This document shows positions 15,534 to 22,038 of a stretch of DNA of 25,277 bases, piece after piece (position 1 is the stretch's first letter; every line of letters starts with the position of its first letter). The notes under the pieces are model-generated. The model did not search any database, was not told the DNA's origin, and saw only the letters and a list, made by a program, of their open reading frames with translations. A program made the translations under genes and the position numbers. The stretch spans positions 1-25,277 of the forward strand of contig CAYRXE010000010.1 of NCBI GenBank assembly GCA_964428205.1, in the 5' to 3' direction. Source of the stretch: CAYRXE01 sp964428205. Lineage in GTDB: Bacteria; Patescibacteriota; Gracilibacteria; Peribacterales; Peribacteraceae.

Positions 15534-16121
15534 ATGTCCACAACGACCCGCAAGCTTAAGGCCTTTGCCGCACGGCACGATCACTCGCCTGCATTCCATG
15601 CGACGTATTTGGTGGTAACGGTCCTCATTGCGTCCATGCTCAACTTGGGAGCGTTCGTCTTGCTCATTGCTGCTCACATGACGCTCGACGTCGTGAAGTA
15701 TCGCGAAGTGCACGGTATGCGTTGGAGCTGGGTGTGGAAGGGTGTGGTGCGCGAGAGCCTTGTTGATCTCGTGCTCTTGGCCGTTGCGTTTACGAGTGTC
15801 GTGTATCTCAATCAGAACGTTGGACTCATTGCAGCGAGCGGATTACTGCGCTCTGAAGTGACGCTTCTCAAGGGAATCATTCTCGTTGTGACCAAGTCGC
15901 GCATCTTCCTCGATGTGCTCTGCGTGCTCAGTGCACTGCCACAGCACATGCAGACGGTTGCCATTCATCCCAAGAAGCCGTGGACCGCATTTGAGTGTTT
16001 CCTCTTTGGCGCACTCGGTGCCTGTATGTTCATGCTCTTGGTCATGCCGTTCATGATTGGGCTCCCCATGGAACTTCTCCAGAATGCACTCGAAGGACAG
16101 ATGGTTCCGTGGCACATTTAA
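15534..16121 (+). CDS. Small polytopic membrane protein, unknown
   Basis: The 195-residue protein has a basic, His-containing N-terminus and about four hydrophobic segments: roughly 24-50 (FHATYLVVTVLIASMLNLGAF...), 75-100, 105-130 and 152-178. I do not recognise the family. The canonical promoter suggests steady, high transcription. The ATG at 15534 fits a 5-nt leader of A and C with no Shine-Dalgarno. Its stop is followed at once by hairpin element B, and the neighbouring TsaE-HD gene converges on it. Confidence 0.75.
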   Translation: MSTTTRKLKAFAARHDHSPAFHATYLVVTVLIASMLNLGAFVLLIAAHMTLDVVKYREVHGMRWSWVWKGVVRESLVDLVLLAVAFTSVVYLNQNVGLIAASGLLRSEVTLLKGIILVVTKSRIFLDVLCVLSALPQHMQTVAIHPKKPWTAFECFLFGALGACMFMLLVMPFMIGLPMELLQNALEGQMVPWHI

Positions 16122-16202
16122 AAATTGAAAATGTAGAATGAAGAATTGAGAATGCAACGCGGAAACTTTTTTGAAATTCTCAATTATCAATTTTCAATTC
16201 TC
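16122..16202. repeat. Heptad-periodic hairpin element B
   Basis: Arm 1 begins right after the preceding stop and reads as 7-mers AATTGAA, AATGTAG, AATGAAG, AATTGAG (16123-16150). Arm 2 reads TTCTCAA, TTATCAA, TTTTCAA (16177-16197) plus TTCTC. AATTGAGAAT (16144-16153) and ATTCTCAATT (16176-16185) pair perfectly at the core. The far arm contains the stop codon and last residues of the convergent TsaE-HD gene. Confidence 0.85.
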
Positions 16203-17187
16203 GCCCGATGGCCTTTGCTTGCTCGTACCACTGCATGTTTTCATCAGTTTGTTTTCCTCCTGCGTATCGCTCCGAGAAATCTTTGAATCGTTCCTCCAGT
16301 GACACGCGTTTATCGAGCGCTACGAGCTTGTCCGCGTAGTAGAGGATCTTCTGTTCGATGGTCGATCCTGAACCTGGGGGAATCTGCACGCCGTGCGTTT
16401 TGATGATCGTTGCAAGCATTGAGAATCCCTCCTGATTCAAGAAAGCCGCGCACGCTGCTTCGTGGCGCATACCGGGAAATGCTGCTCGAATCGCGTCCCA
16501 TTTCGCCTGACGCTCCGGCGTTACCGGAGGAGCACCGTGATAGCCACCGGTACGAAAATCAAGAAAGCGAAAGAGATCATGCAGGAGCCCGCCCATGCGT
16601 ACGGCTTCACGACGGATAATCCAGTGCCTTGTCTTCATCAGTTCATCCGCCAAATCCGTAGCAGTCTGTGCAACCACATTGCAGTGGGCGACCACATTCT
16701 CGGGTAGTCCTGCATCCAATCTCCATTGATCAACATCCGTTTCGGTTGGTAGGGGAGCGTCGCCAAATGTGCAGGTGAGAACTCGACCATCAGATGACTC
16801 GCTGAGATGAATGTGGACCCAGTCTTTTGGGAGGTCGCCAAGGCGATCTGCCCATTCGATGCATCGGATTCCTTGGTGCTGATCACTTTCGCGTACCAAA
16901 TCACGGGCTTGCTCAGGGGTCAGACGGTAGAGATCCATGTGCAGTACCGTTCCGTGATGTGGAGTGTCGTACCGTTGCTCCAAAGCATAGGTAGGGCTTG
17001 TGACGTTTTGGGTGATGCCCAGAGCCTCTGCAAATGCCTGAAAGAAAGTCGTTTTTCCCGCTCCTAGGTCACCGGTGAGGGCAATGGTGACAGGGCCTGA
17101 ATACAGCGTCGAAACGAGCGATCGGCCCGCTTGTTTTGTGGCTTCTAGATCAGGTAAAGGCACGGAGATGTTTGATCGGCTTGTCAT
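16180..17187 (-). CDS. tsaE: TsaE (t6A tRNA modification ATPase) fused to an HD-domain hydrolase
   Basis: Residues 1 to about 150 are TsaE, the ATPase partner of TsaB/TsaD needed to make threonylcarbamoyl-adenosine at position 37 of ANN-decoding tRNAs. Walker A GDLGAGKTT is at 39-47, then NVTSPTYALEQRY, HMDLYRL and CIEWADRL in family order. Ordinary TsaE ends there. Here residues 155-335 add a domain with the HD metal-site pattern: His168, His203-Asp204 (LLHDLFR) and Asp286 (YYADKL), suggesting a metal-dependent phosphohydrolase; the substrate is unknown. There is no stop, frameshift or start signal between the halves. The ATG at 17187 is preferred over one at 17214 because a -10 ends eight bases upstream and TsaE begins there. 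The final codons and TGA stop lie in hairpin element B. Confidence 0.92.
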   Translation of the reverse strand: MTSRSNISVPLPDLEATKQAGRSLVSTLYSGPVTIALTGDLGAGKTTFFQAFAEALGITQNVTSPTYALEQRYDTPHHGTVLHMDLYRLTPEQARDLVRESDQHQGIRCIEWADRLGDLPKDWVHIHLSESSDGRVLTCTFGDAPLPTETDVDQWRLDAGLPENVVAHCNVVAQTATDLADELMKTRHWIIRREAVRMGGLLHDLFRFLDFRTGGYHGAPPVTPERQAKWDAIRAAFPGMRHEAACAAFLNQEGFSMLATIIKTHGVQIPPGSGSTIEQKILYYADKLVALDKRVSLEERFKDFSERYAGGKQTDENMQWYEQAKAIGRELKIDN

Positions 17188-17215
17188 TGACCTAAGTACT
17201 AAAAAATGATACAAT
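17187..17215 (+). promoter_or_regulatory. M23 peptidase promoter, TTGACC-17-TGaTACAAT
   Basis: TTGACC (17187-17192) and TACAAT (17210-17215) with TG extension and 17-bp spacing are close to consensus. Transcription should begin near 17222, which is past the ATG at 17220 and argues for translation from the ATG at 17241 with a leader of about 19 nt made almost only of A and C. Confidence 0.7.
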
Positions 17216-17224
17216 ACTTATGAA
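17196..17224 (-). promoter_or_regulatory. TsaE-HD promoter, interleaved with the opposite promoter
   Basis: On the minus strand TTCATA (17219-17224) and TAGTAC (17196-17201) have 17-bp spacing, and the -10 ends eight bases before the ATG at 17187. Its elements interlock with the plus-strand peptidase promoter, so only one polymerase can bind at a time. Confidence 0.4.
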
Positions 17225-17240
17225 ACAAAACACACAAAAC

Positions 17241-18602
17241 ATGTCCCCATTCAAAACCAAACTTCGTACGGGTTTCAAGAAGCGCCACGTGACTGCACGC
17301 AAGGGTCCTTCTGCGGTGCACTATTTGAGTAAGCCCGTAACCTTTTGGATTGCGGTCATGTCGCTCTTTGCCTTTGTGAGTGGAAACATGATGGGACAGC
17401 ATGGGGTGTACTTGTTCTTCAATTCCATTTGGGCGCAGTACGATGATAGCTTGATTGTCTACCAAGGCACGACGTCTCCTATCCCACTCGTCCCGGATCC
17501 TATGCAGTGGGCCAAGTACGGCGGTGATCAGCGCTACAACACGTACAGCCAAGCACCCAAAGATATTCTGATTTCGTATCCAAGTTACATCGCTCTCGAG
17601 AAGCTCAGTTCCTCCGATGCATTGCGTCATCGTCTCTACTCCCAGGATTTCCACGATAACCATCCTGGTATGGATATGACTGCTCCGCAGGGTACTCCTG
17701 TGGTTGCCGTGATGAACGGCTATGTGACGAGGGTGGGCAGTGAGTCCAATGGATTCGGTAACTTTGTCATTCTGTCGCATCCAAACTCTCCCGATCCTCG
17801 TAACCCGGGTAAGACGACAAAGCTGTATACGCTGTACGGGCACCTCGATGCTTCCGTTGCAACAGTCGGATCCATCGTCAAAAAGGGTGATGTGATCGGC
17901 ACCGTAGGAAACACAGGTGATTCGTCGGGCTTCCACTTGCACTATCAGATGGGCTACGACGAGAAGCAACTCTGGACCAAGAATAATAATTTGCAGACGG
18001 CATTCCTCAATCCGATGCAGTACATCCAGGCACAGTATGCGCCGGTGACTGTCGCGGTCGCTCATGCAACTCAGAGTTCTTCTTCTCGCATGACGCTCGC
18101 CCAGCGTGCCGCTGCACGTAAGCAGGCGAGGGGAGTGGTCGCGATTGCCGACACGCGCATAGCCATTGCAGACGTGCCCGTGACCGTCGTGACTCCGGTC
18201 GTGAGCCCAGTGGTTTCCTCCGCAGCATCTGGCCCAGCTCCAGCATCAAGTTCTTCCGTAGGATCAACCGTCACTCCTGCTACGCCAACGGTACCGTCAC
18301 TCATTAGTGAAGTCTCACTCGATGTGCCATTCGACTTTGGTGCAGAACGCCAGTGGCAGAAGATTCGTATTACGCTGCGTGACGAGAAGGGAAATGCCAT
18401 CAAGAACCCCGTACTCGAAAAGCCGCTCGCACTGCGCACGGCCTTTGGTAAGGCAGACTTCCGTCCGTCGGTTCTCACCGCAGGACACTTCAAAAATGGC
18501 TCTGCAGAAGTGGAAATTCTCCCGATCGGTCAGACGACCGTGGTCGTGGAGCTCTATCCGCTCAACATGCTCAGTAAGCCTATCCGCTACGCCGGAAGGT
18601 AA
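17241..18602 (+). CDS. Membrane-anchored M23 (LytM-type) peptidase
   Basis: M23 enzymes are zinc endopeptidases that cut peptidoglycan cross-bridges or stems outside the membrane. Numbering from the upstream ATG at 17220 (subtract 7 for the chosen start): a basic N-terminus, one hydrophobic segment at about 40-57, then the peptidase domain at about 143-268 with HPGMD (His148, Asp152), YGHL (His208) and HLH (His239, His241). All the expected zinc and catalytic residues are present, so it should be active. An Ala/Val/Ser/Pro linker follows (about 280-357), then a C-terminal beta-rich domain of about 100 residues of unknown function. Downstream comes a strong bidirectional terminator. The start at 17241 is chosen from the promoter position. 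Confidence 0.92.
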   Translation: MSPFKTKLRTGFKKRHVTARKGPSAVHYLSKPVTFWIAVMSLFAFVSGNMMGQHGVYLFFNSIWAQYDDSLIVYQGTTSPIPLVPDPMQWAKYGGDQRYNTYSQAPKDILISYPSYIALEKLSSSDALRHRLYSQDFHDNHPGMDMTAPQGTPVVAVMNGYVTRVGSESNGFGNFVILSHPNSPDPRNPGKTTKLYTLYGHLDASVATVGSIVKKGDVIGTVGNTGDSSGFHLHYQMGYDEKQLWTKNNNLQTAFLNPMQYIQAQYAPVTVAVAHATQSSSSRMTLAQRAAARKQARGVVAIADTRIAIADVPVTVVTPVVSPVVSSAASGPAPASSSSVGSTVTPATPTVPSLISEVSLDVPFDFGAERQWQKIRITLRDEKGNAIKNPVLEKPLALRTAFGKADFRPSVLTAGHFKNGSAEVEILPIGQTTVVVELYPLNMLSKPIRYAGR

Positions 18603-18616
18603 TTTCCTTCATAGGT

Positions 18617-18633
18617 TATGCGAAACGCATAAA
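18617..18633. other. Small hairpin TTATGCG-aaa-CGCATAA
   Basis: A perfect 7-bp stem with a 3-nt loop begins 15 bp after the peptidase stop. It has no T run. It may protect the transcript 3' end ahead of the main terminator. Confidence 0.45.
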
Positions 18634-18652
18634 ACATCCGATCCCGGTCCCA

Positions 18653-18683
18653 AAAAAGCCCCTTAGAACAAAGGGGCTTTTTC
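18653..18683. terminator. Bidirectional intrinsic terminator
   Basis: AGCCCCTT and AAGGGGCT pair around a 6-nt loop, with A6 before and T5 after, extending the stem to 12 bp. Read either way it is a GC-rich hairpin followed by a T run, so it serves both the M23 gene and the convergent SIMPL gene. Confidence 0.95.
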
Positions 18684-18701
18684 GTTGATTCAAACTATGG
18701 A

Positions 18702-19514
18702 TTACTTGGTCATTGGCACCGGCCTTGGGACGGTCGTCTTTCCTGGGACCACGAAGGTCACAGAGAGCGTCGTCGTCGCGTCTGCCGTGTTCGTCATAGG
18801 ATCGTAGCTCGAGTAGCCATCCAAATACGTCGAGAGATATGCGGACTGCACCTCGGTGAGCTTCTTGCCGAGGAGCTTTTCGAAGAGAGCTTTGCGAGTT
18901 GCGAGCTTGGCAACGAGCTCATCGATCGTCTTCATTTCGTAGCCCTGTGGATCCATGAGACGTACGTCCCAACTTACAGAGCAGTTCTTGTCTTCGAGCC
19001 AATCAGAAATTGCCTGCGAAGCGGACATCTTCGAGAAGCGCACCGTGAGGTTCATGCTGCCCGAGAAGTTCGTTCCTGGCTTTCCCGTCATGTCGTACAT
19101 CGGGTTCACACTGGAACTGGAGCGACGGACTCGGCCATCTTTGCCAACCTTCGCAACGGTATCGCGATAGAGCTGCATCATCGATGCACGAATGACTTCG
19201 CGCGATGTACCGTCGATCTGGCACCAGCCGTTAAGGATCACAATGTCGGGAGTCACTTCTTTGGTCATGGAGACATCGACCGTCACTCCACCCTGTTGGT
19301 AGGGCGGGTAGATCATCGAGCGGCTCATGCCTGCATCCATTCCGCCACCTCCACCATATGGCATTGTAGGATCGGCGGCAGGTGAGGAAATAGTGATGTT
19401 TTCGAGGACTTCGGTCTTCAAGTCGGTGGAGACGGCAGTCGCTGTTGCGGCAAAAGCCGGCACAGCGGAAAGCAGAGTTACGCCGAGAGTGAGAGAGGAG
19501 ACAAGACGTCTCAT
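18702..19514 (-). CDS. Secreted SIMPL-domain (DUF541-like) protein
   Basis: The 270-residue protein starts with a classic signal peptide (MRRLVSSLTLGVTLLSAVPAFA, cleavage probably before ATA). A Gly/Met-rich stretch (YGGGGGMDAGMSRSM) lies at about 53-67. The rest resembles the SIMPL/DUF541 fold: an early strand (GGVTVDVSMTKEVTPDIVILNGW), a helical stretch, a central NLTVRFSK strand, the late helix KALFEKLLGKKLTEV and a final strand ATTTLSVTFVVPG. Family members are periplasmic or surface proteins of poorly known function. It lies 92 bp after the sugar transferase on the same strand and shares the terminator at 18653-18683. The family call is by pattern and moderate. Confidence 0.7.
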   Translation of the reverse strand: MRRLVSSLTLGVTLLSAVPAFAATATAVSTDLKTEVLENITISSPAADPTMPYGGGGGMDAGMSRSMIYPPYQQGGVTVDVSMTKEVTPDIVILNGWCQIDGTSREVIRASMMQLYRDTVAKVGKDGRVRRSSSSVNPMYDMTGKPGTNFSGSMNLTVRFSKMSASQAISDWLEDKNCSVSWDVRLMDPQGYEMKTIDELVAKLATRKALFEKLLGKKLTEVQSAYLSTYLDGYSSYDPMTNTADATTTLSVTFVVPGKTTVPRPVPMTK

Positions 19515-19606
19515 ACATCGGGGTGGGAAAAAGTAGAACTGTTCATGCGCGAAGACGCGCCATCGGCACCATTCTTACAGACCTTGGAATCCTCCTCCTA
19601 TTGCGC

Positions 19607-20650
19607 TCACTTGCGCACTGGTGCCGAGTACCACGAAAGCAGCAACATGAGGCCAAAAAGCACGCCCGCCGCGATCACTTTGCCAAAGCTACTCAAGAAC
19701 AAGGCTGTGACGCCAAAGGCGGTTCCCAGTACTGCCGTGAGCGCGATCACCTGAGCCTCGCTCCAGCCCTTTGCGAGCAAGCGATGGTGCAGGTGTTCAT
19801 CCTTGGCGTTTCCCGTAAAAGGAGAGTGGCCTTTGCTCAGCCTTCGGATGACGACAATCACGAGATCAATCAACGGCACACCGAGCACCAAAAAAGCCGT
19901 GGCCACTTTTCCTCCCGCATAAATCGTCAGCACGCCGAGCATCAAGCCAAAGAACATCGATCCACTATCTCCCAGGATTCCACGAGCAGGCGGGATGGTG
20001 GCAACGGCACACGCGAGTGCGATGCCTGCGAGAGCGAGTGCGAGCATGCCGAGCGATACCTGACCAACTCGATCGCTAATAGAAAGGAGTCCAATGGTGA
20101 GGAATCCAATGGTTGAGAGCACACTCACTTGTCCGCCGATGCCATCAAACCAGTTGAGTGCGTTAATCGTTAAGAGGAGCCAGCCAACTGTAAAGAGTCC
20201 ACTCAAGAGCGGCAGTGGTCCAAGAGGCGAGGGGATCATCCAGAGTTCCAAAAGGAGATCATTGCCGAGTCCAAGGATGTCCAAGGGGTTTGTGAGTGTC
20301 GCAATCCTTGTCCCTGTCACAAACAATGCGATCGCAATCAAAATCTGCAATCCAAGCCTTGCGAGAGAGGGGAGTGGCTTGCGGTCATCCCAAAAACAAA
20401 TGAGGGCGAGTACAACTATTGCGCTAACCAAAGCGAAAAACTGCATGTTCTGCCGTTGGGCGACGGTGAACAAGAAGGGGAGAAAGACGATGGGCGCCAC
20501 AACACCCAAAGGGTAGGGGAGGGCAGGTCTCTTGAGTCCGTAACGTTCCGGGAAATCGAGTAATCCAAGTTTGGGAAACATCGACAACACCACGAGCAAC
20601 AGAACGCCCGTGAGCGTGAATGCAGACACGAATACCGAGAAGACGGTCAT
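19607..20650 (-). CDS. Undecaprenyl-phosphate sugar-1-phosphate transferase (WecA/MraY family)
   Basis: The enzyme transfers a sugar-1-phosphate, probably GlcNAc-1-P or a relative, from UDP-sugar to undecaprenyl phosphate at the membrane, the first step of a lipid-linked glycan. The 347-residue protein is almost all membrane helices and has the family motifs: DDR at 88-90, NALNWFDGIGG at 163-173, ILGDSGSMFFG at 225-235 and the cytoplasmic loop HSPFTGNAKDEHLHHRLLAKGWS at 275-297. The HxHH loop fits WecA/TagO/WbpL better than MraY, which needs UDP-MurNAc-pentapeptide. The ATG at 20650 follows a -10 seven bases upstream. It is divergent from pgk and leads a likely two-gene unit with the SIMPL protein. 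It could supply the carrier for the polymer modified by the CsaB-like protein; that link is an inference. Confidence 0.92.
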   Translation of the reverse strand: MTVFSVFVSAFTLTGVLLLVVLSMFPKLGLLDFPERYGLKRPALPYPLGVVAPIVFLPFLFTVAQRQNMQFFALVSAIVVLALICFWDDRKPLPSLARLGLQILIAIALFVTGTRIATLTNPLDILGLGNDLLLELWMIPSPLGPLPLLSGLFTVGWLLLTINALNWFDGIGGQVSVLSTIGFLTIGLLSISDRVGQVSLGMLALALAGIALACAVATIPPARGILGDSGSMFFGLMLGVLTIYAGGKVATAFLVLGVPLIDLVIVVIRRLSKGHSPFTGNAKDEHLHHRLLAKGWSEAQVIALTAVLGTAFGVTALFLSSFGKVIAAGVLFGLMLLLSWYSAPVRK

Positions 20651-20657
20651 GGCTCAC

Positions 20658-20663
20658 AGTGTA
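20658..20663 (-). promoter_or_regulatory. -10 of the sugar transferase gene
   Basis: TACACT on the minus strand ends seven bases before the ATG at 20650, predicting a leaderless transcript. A -35 match at 17 bp is poor. Confidence 0.35.
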
Positions 20664-20678
20664 ACGGATGTTGGACGT

Positions 20679-20706
20679 TTGCGTGTGGGAATCTTCTTAG
20701 TAGAAT
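20679..20706 (+). promoter_or_regulatory. pgk promoter
   Basis: TTGCGT (20679-20684) and TAGAAT (20701-20706) have 16-bp spacing. The -10 ends eight bases before the ATG at 20715, again leaving almost no leader. Confidence 0.45.
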
Positions 20707-20714
20707 GCGGACGT

Positions 20715-21935
20715 ATGCCACACTACAGAACTCTCGAAGAAGCGCCGTCCCTCAAAGGGAAGCGTGTGATTGTCCGTGCCGGATTCGATGTCAGCATCGA
20801 AGATGGAAAAGTCATGGACCGCGAACGCATCGAAGCGCTTCTGCCGACCATGCAGCACATCTTGAAAGAAGGGGGATCGCTCGTGATCCTGAGTCACCAA
20901 GGGCGTCCCAAAGGAAAGCGCAATCCGGAGTACACACAGAAGCCTGTGCTCGCGGTGCTCGAAGAAATTCTTGGCAGGGAAGTCCTCTGGGCAGATTCCT
21001 GCGTTGGCGAAGAGACGGTGGCAATGGCGAAAGCTCTCAAGCCTGGCCATGTGCTTTTTTGCGAGAACCTACGCTACGAACCTGGAGAAGAGGCCAATGA
21101 TCCTGTGTTTGCGCAGGAACTGATGAAACTTGGAGACATGTACGTGAATGATGCGTTTACCAACTGTCACCGTAATCACGCGAGCATGGTGGGTCTTGCA
21201 GAACTTCTTCCATCCTTTGCTGGCTTACAGCTCACGAAAGAGCTTCGTCATTTAGGTGAAGTGATTGATGATCCCAAGCGCCCGCTGGTACTGATTGTCA
21301 GTGGTGCAAAGATGGAAACGAAAGTGCCGATCATCGAACAGTTCCTCGGTAAAGGTGACGACATTCTTGTTGGCGGTTGTATTGCCAACACCTTTATTGC
21401 TGCACGCGGATATGCGATGGGAACATCCAAGTTCGAACAGGAGTTTGCCGATACCGCACAAAGGCTGCTGCTCGCTGCAGACAAGCCTGATCAAGCCGAC
21501 ATTCACATCCCGCTCGATGCCGTTGTGGCCAAGAGTCCGGATGATTCTGGTAATGCGCAAATCGTCGAAATAGAGCGAATTCCTGCGGATGCAGCCGTAT
21601 TTGATCTCGGTCCGCAGACGATGGATCGCTACAAGCAGATTCTCAGCAAGGCGAAGATGATTGTGTGGAACGGTCCTCTGGGTATGTACGAAAATGAGGC
21701 TTTTGCAGAGGCGAGCAAAAAAACGGCGGAGATTGTTGCCGAGGCTTCGCGCAACGGCGCAACGACGATCATCGGTGGGGGAGACACCATCGACTTTCAC
21801 ACTCGCTACGGACTTTCCCTCGATGCCTACAGTTTTGTGAGCACCGGTGGGGGAGCTATGTTGGAGTACATCTCGGGCAACCCGCTTCCTGCGCTTAAAC
21901 CGCTCGAAGTTACATCGAAAATCGCGAAGAAATAA
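20715..21935 (+). CDS. pgk: Phosphoglycerate kinase
   Basis: PGK moves the acyl phosphate of 1,3-bisphosphoglycerate to ADP, the first ATP-yielding step of lower glycolysis. The 406-residue protein has SHQGRPKG, ENLRYEPGE, NDAFTNCHRNHASMVG, SGAKMETKVPIIEQFL, WNGPLGMYE, GGGDT and STGGGAMLEYISG in family order. The first motif is unusual. The near-universal RVDFNVP reads RAGFDV at 21-26, replacing the 3-phosphoglycerate-contacting Asp by Gly and Asn by Asp. The rest of the site looks intact, so activity is likely but substrate affinity may differ. The ATG at 20715 is chosen 48 codons into a longer open frame because PGK begins there and the promoter lies between. Hairpin element C follows the stop. 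Confidence 0.96.
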   Translation: MPHYRTLEEAPSLKGKRVIVRAGFDVSIEDGKVMDRERIEALLPTMQHILKEGGSLVILSHQGRPKGKRNPEYTQKPVLAVLEEILGREVLWADSCVGEETVAMAKALKPGHVLFCENLRYEPGEEANDPVFAQELMKLGDMYVNDAFTNCHRNHASMVGLAELLPSFAGLQLTKELRHLGEVIDDPKRPLVLIVSGAKMETKVPIIEQFLGKGDDILVGGCIANTFIAARGYAMGTSKFEQEFADTAQRLLLAADKPDQADIHIPLDAVVAKSPDDSGNAQIVEIERIPADAAVFDLGPQTMDRYKQILSKAKMIVWNGPLGMYENEAFAEASKKTAEIVAEASRNGATTIIGGGDTIDFHTRYGLSLDAYSFVSTGGGAMLEYISGNPLPALKPLEVTSKIAKK

Positions 21936-21937
21936 GA

Positions 21938-22010
21938 AAAGAGCTGAGTGACGAGTGCTGAGAGCTGAAATACATAGGGCATCACTCAGCGTTCAGCTCT
22001 CAGCTCTTGA
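21938..22010. repeat. Heptad-periodic hairpin element C
   Basis: Arm 1 carries 7-mers AGAGCTG, AGTGACG, AGTGCTG, AGAGCTG (21940-21967). Arm 2 carries CACTCAG, CGTTCAG, CTCTCAG (21983-22003). GCTGAGAGCTGAA (21957-21969) pairs perfectly with TTCAGCTCTCAGC (21992-22004), and AAGAGCTGAG (21939-21948) can pair instead with CTCAGCTCTT (21999-22008), so the stem can shift register by repeat units. Confidence 0.85.
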
Positions 22011-22022
22011 ATTCTAGAAGTT

Positions 22023-22031
22023 TGCTAGACT
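22023..22031 (+). promoter_or_regulatory. Extended -10 of the baseplate J-like gene
   Basis: TGc-TAGACT ends seven bases before the GTG start at 22039. No clear -35 is present, and hairpin element C lies just upstream. Confidence 0.45.
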
Positions 22032-22038
22032 ATTCCCC

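Noticed and set aside
17220..17240. ATG at 17220 as the M23 peptidase start
   Set aside because: The predicted transcription start near 17222 lies downstream of its first base; the ATG at 17241 has a usable leader.
19523..20116. A 197-codon plus-strand frame opposite the sugar transferase
   Set aside because: It overlaps the transferase, whose DDR, GDSGS and HxHH motifs prove the minus strand is coding.
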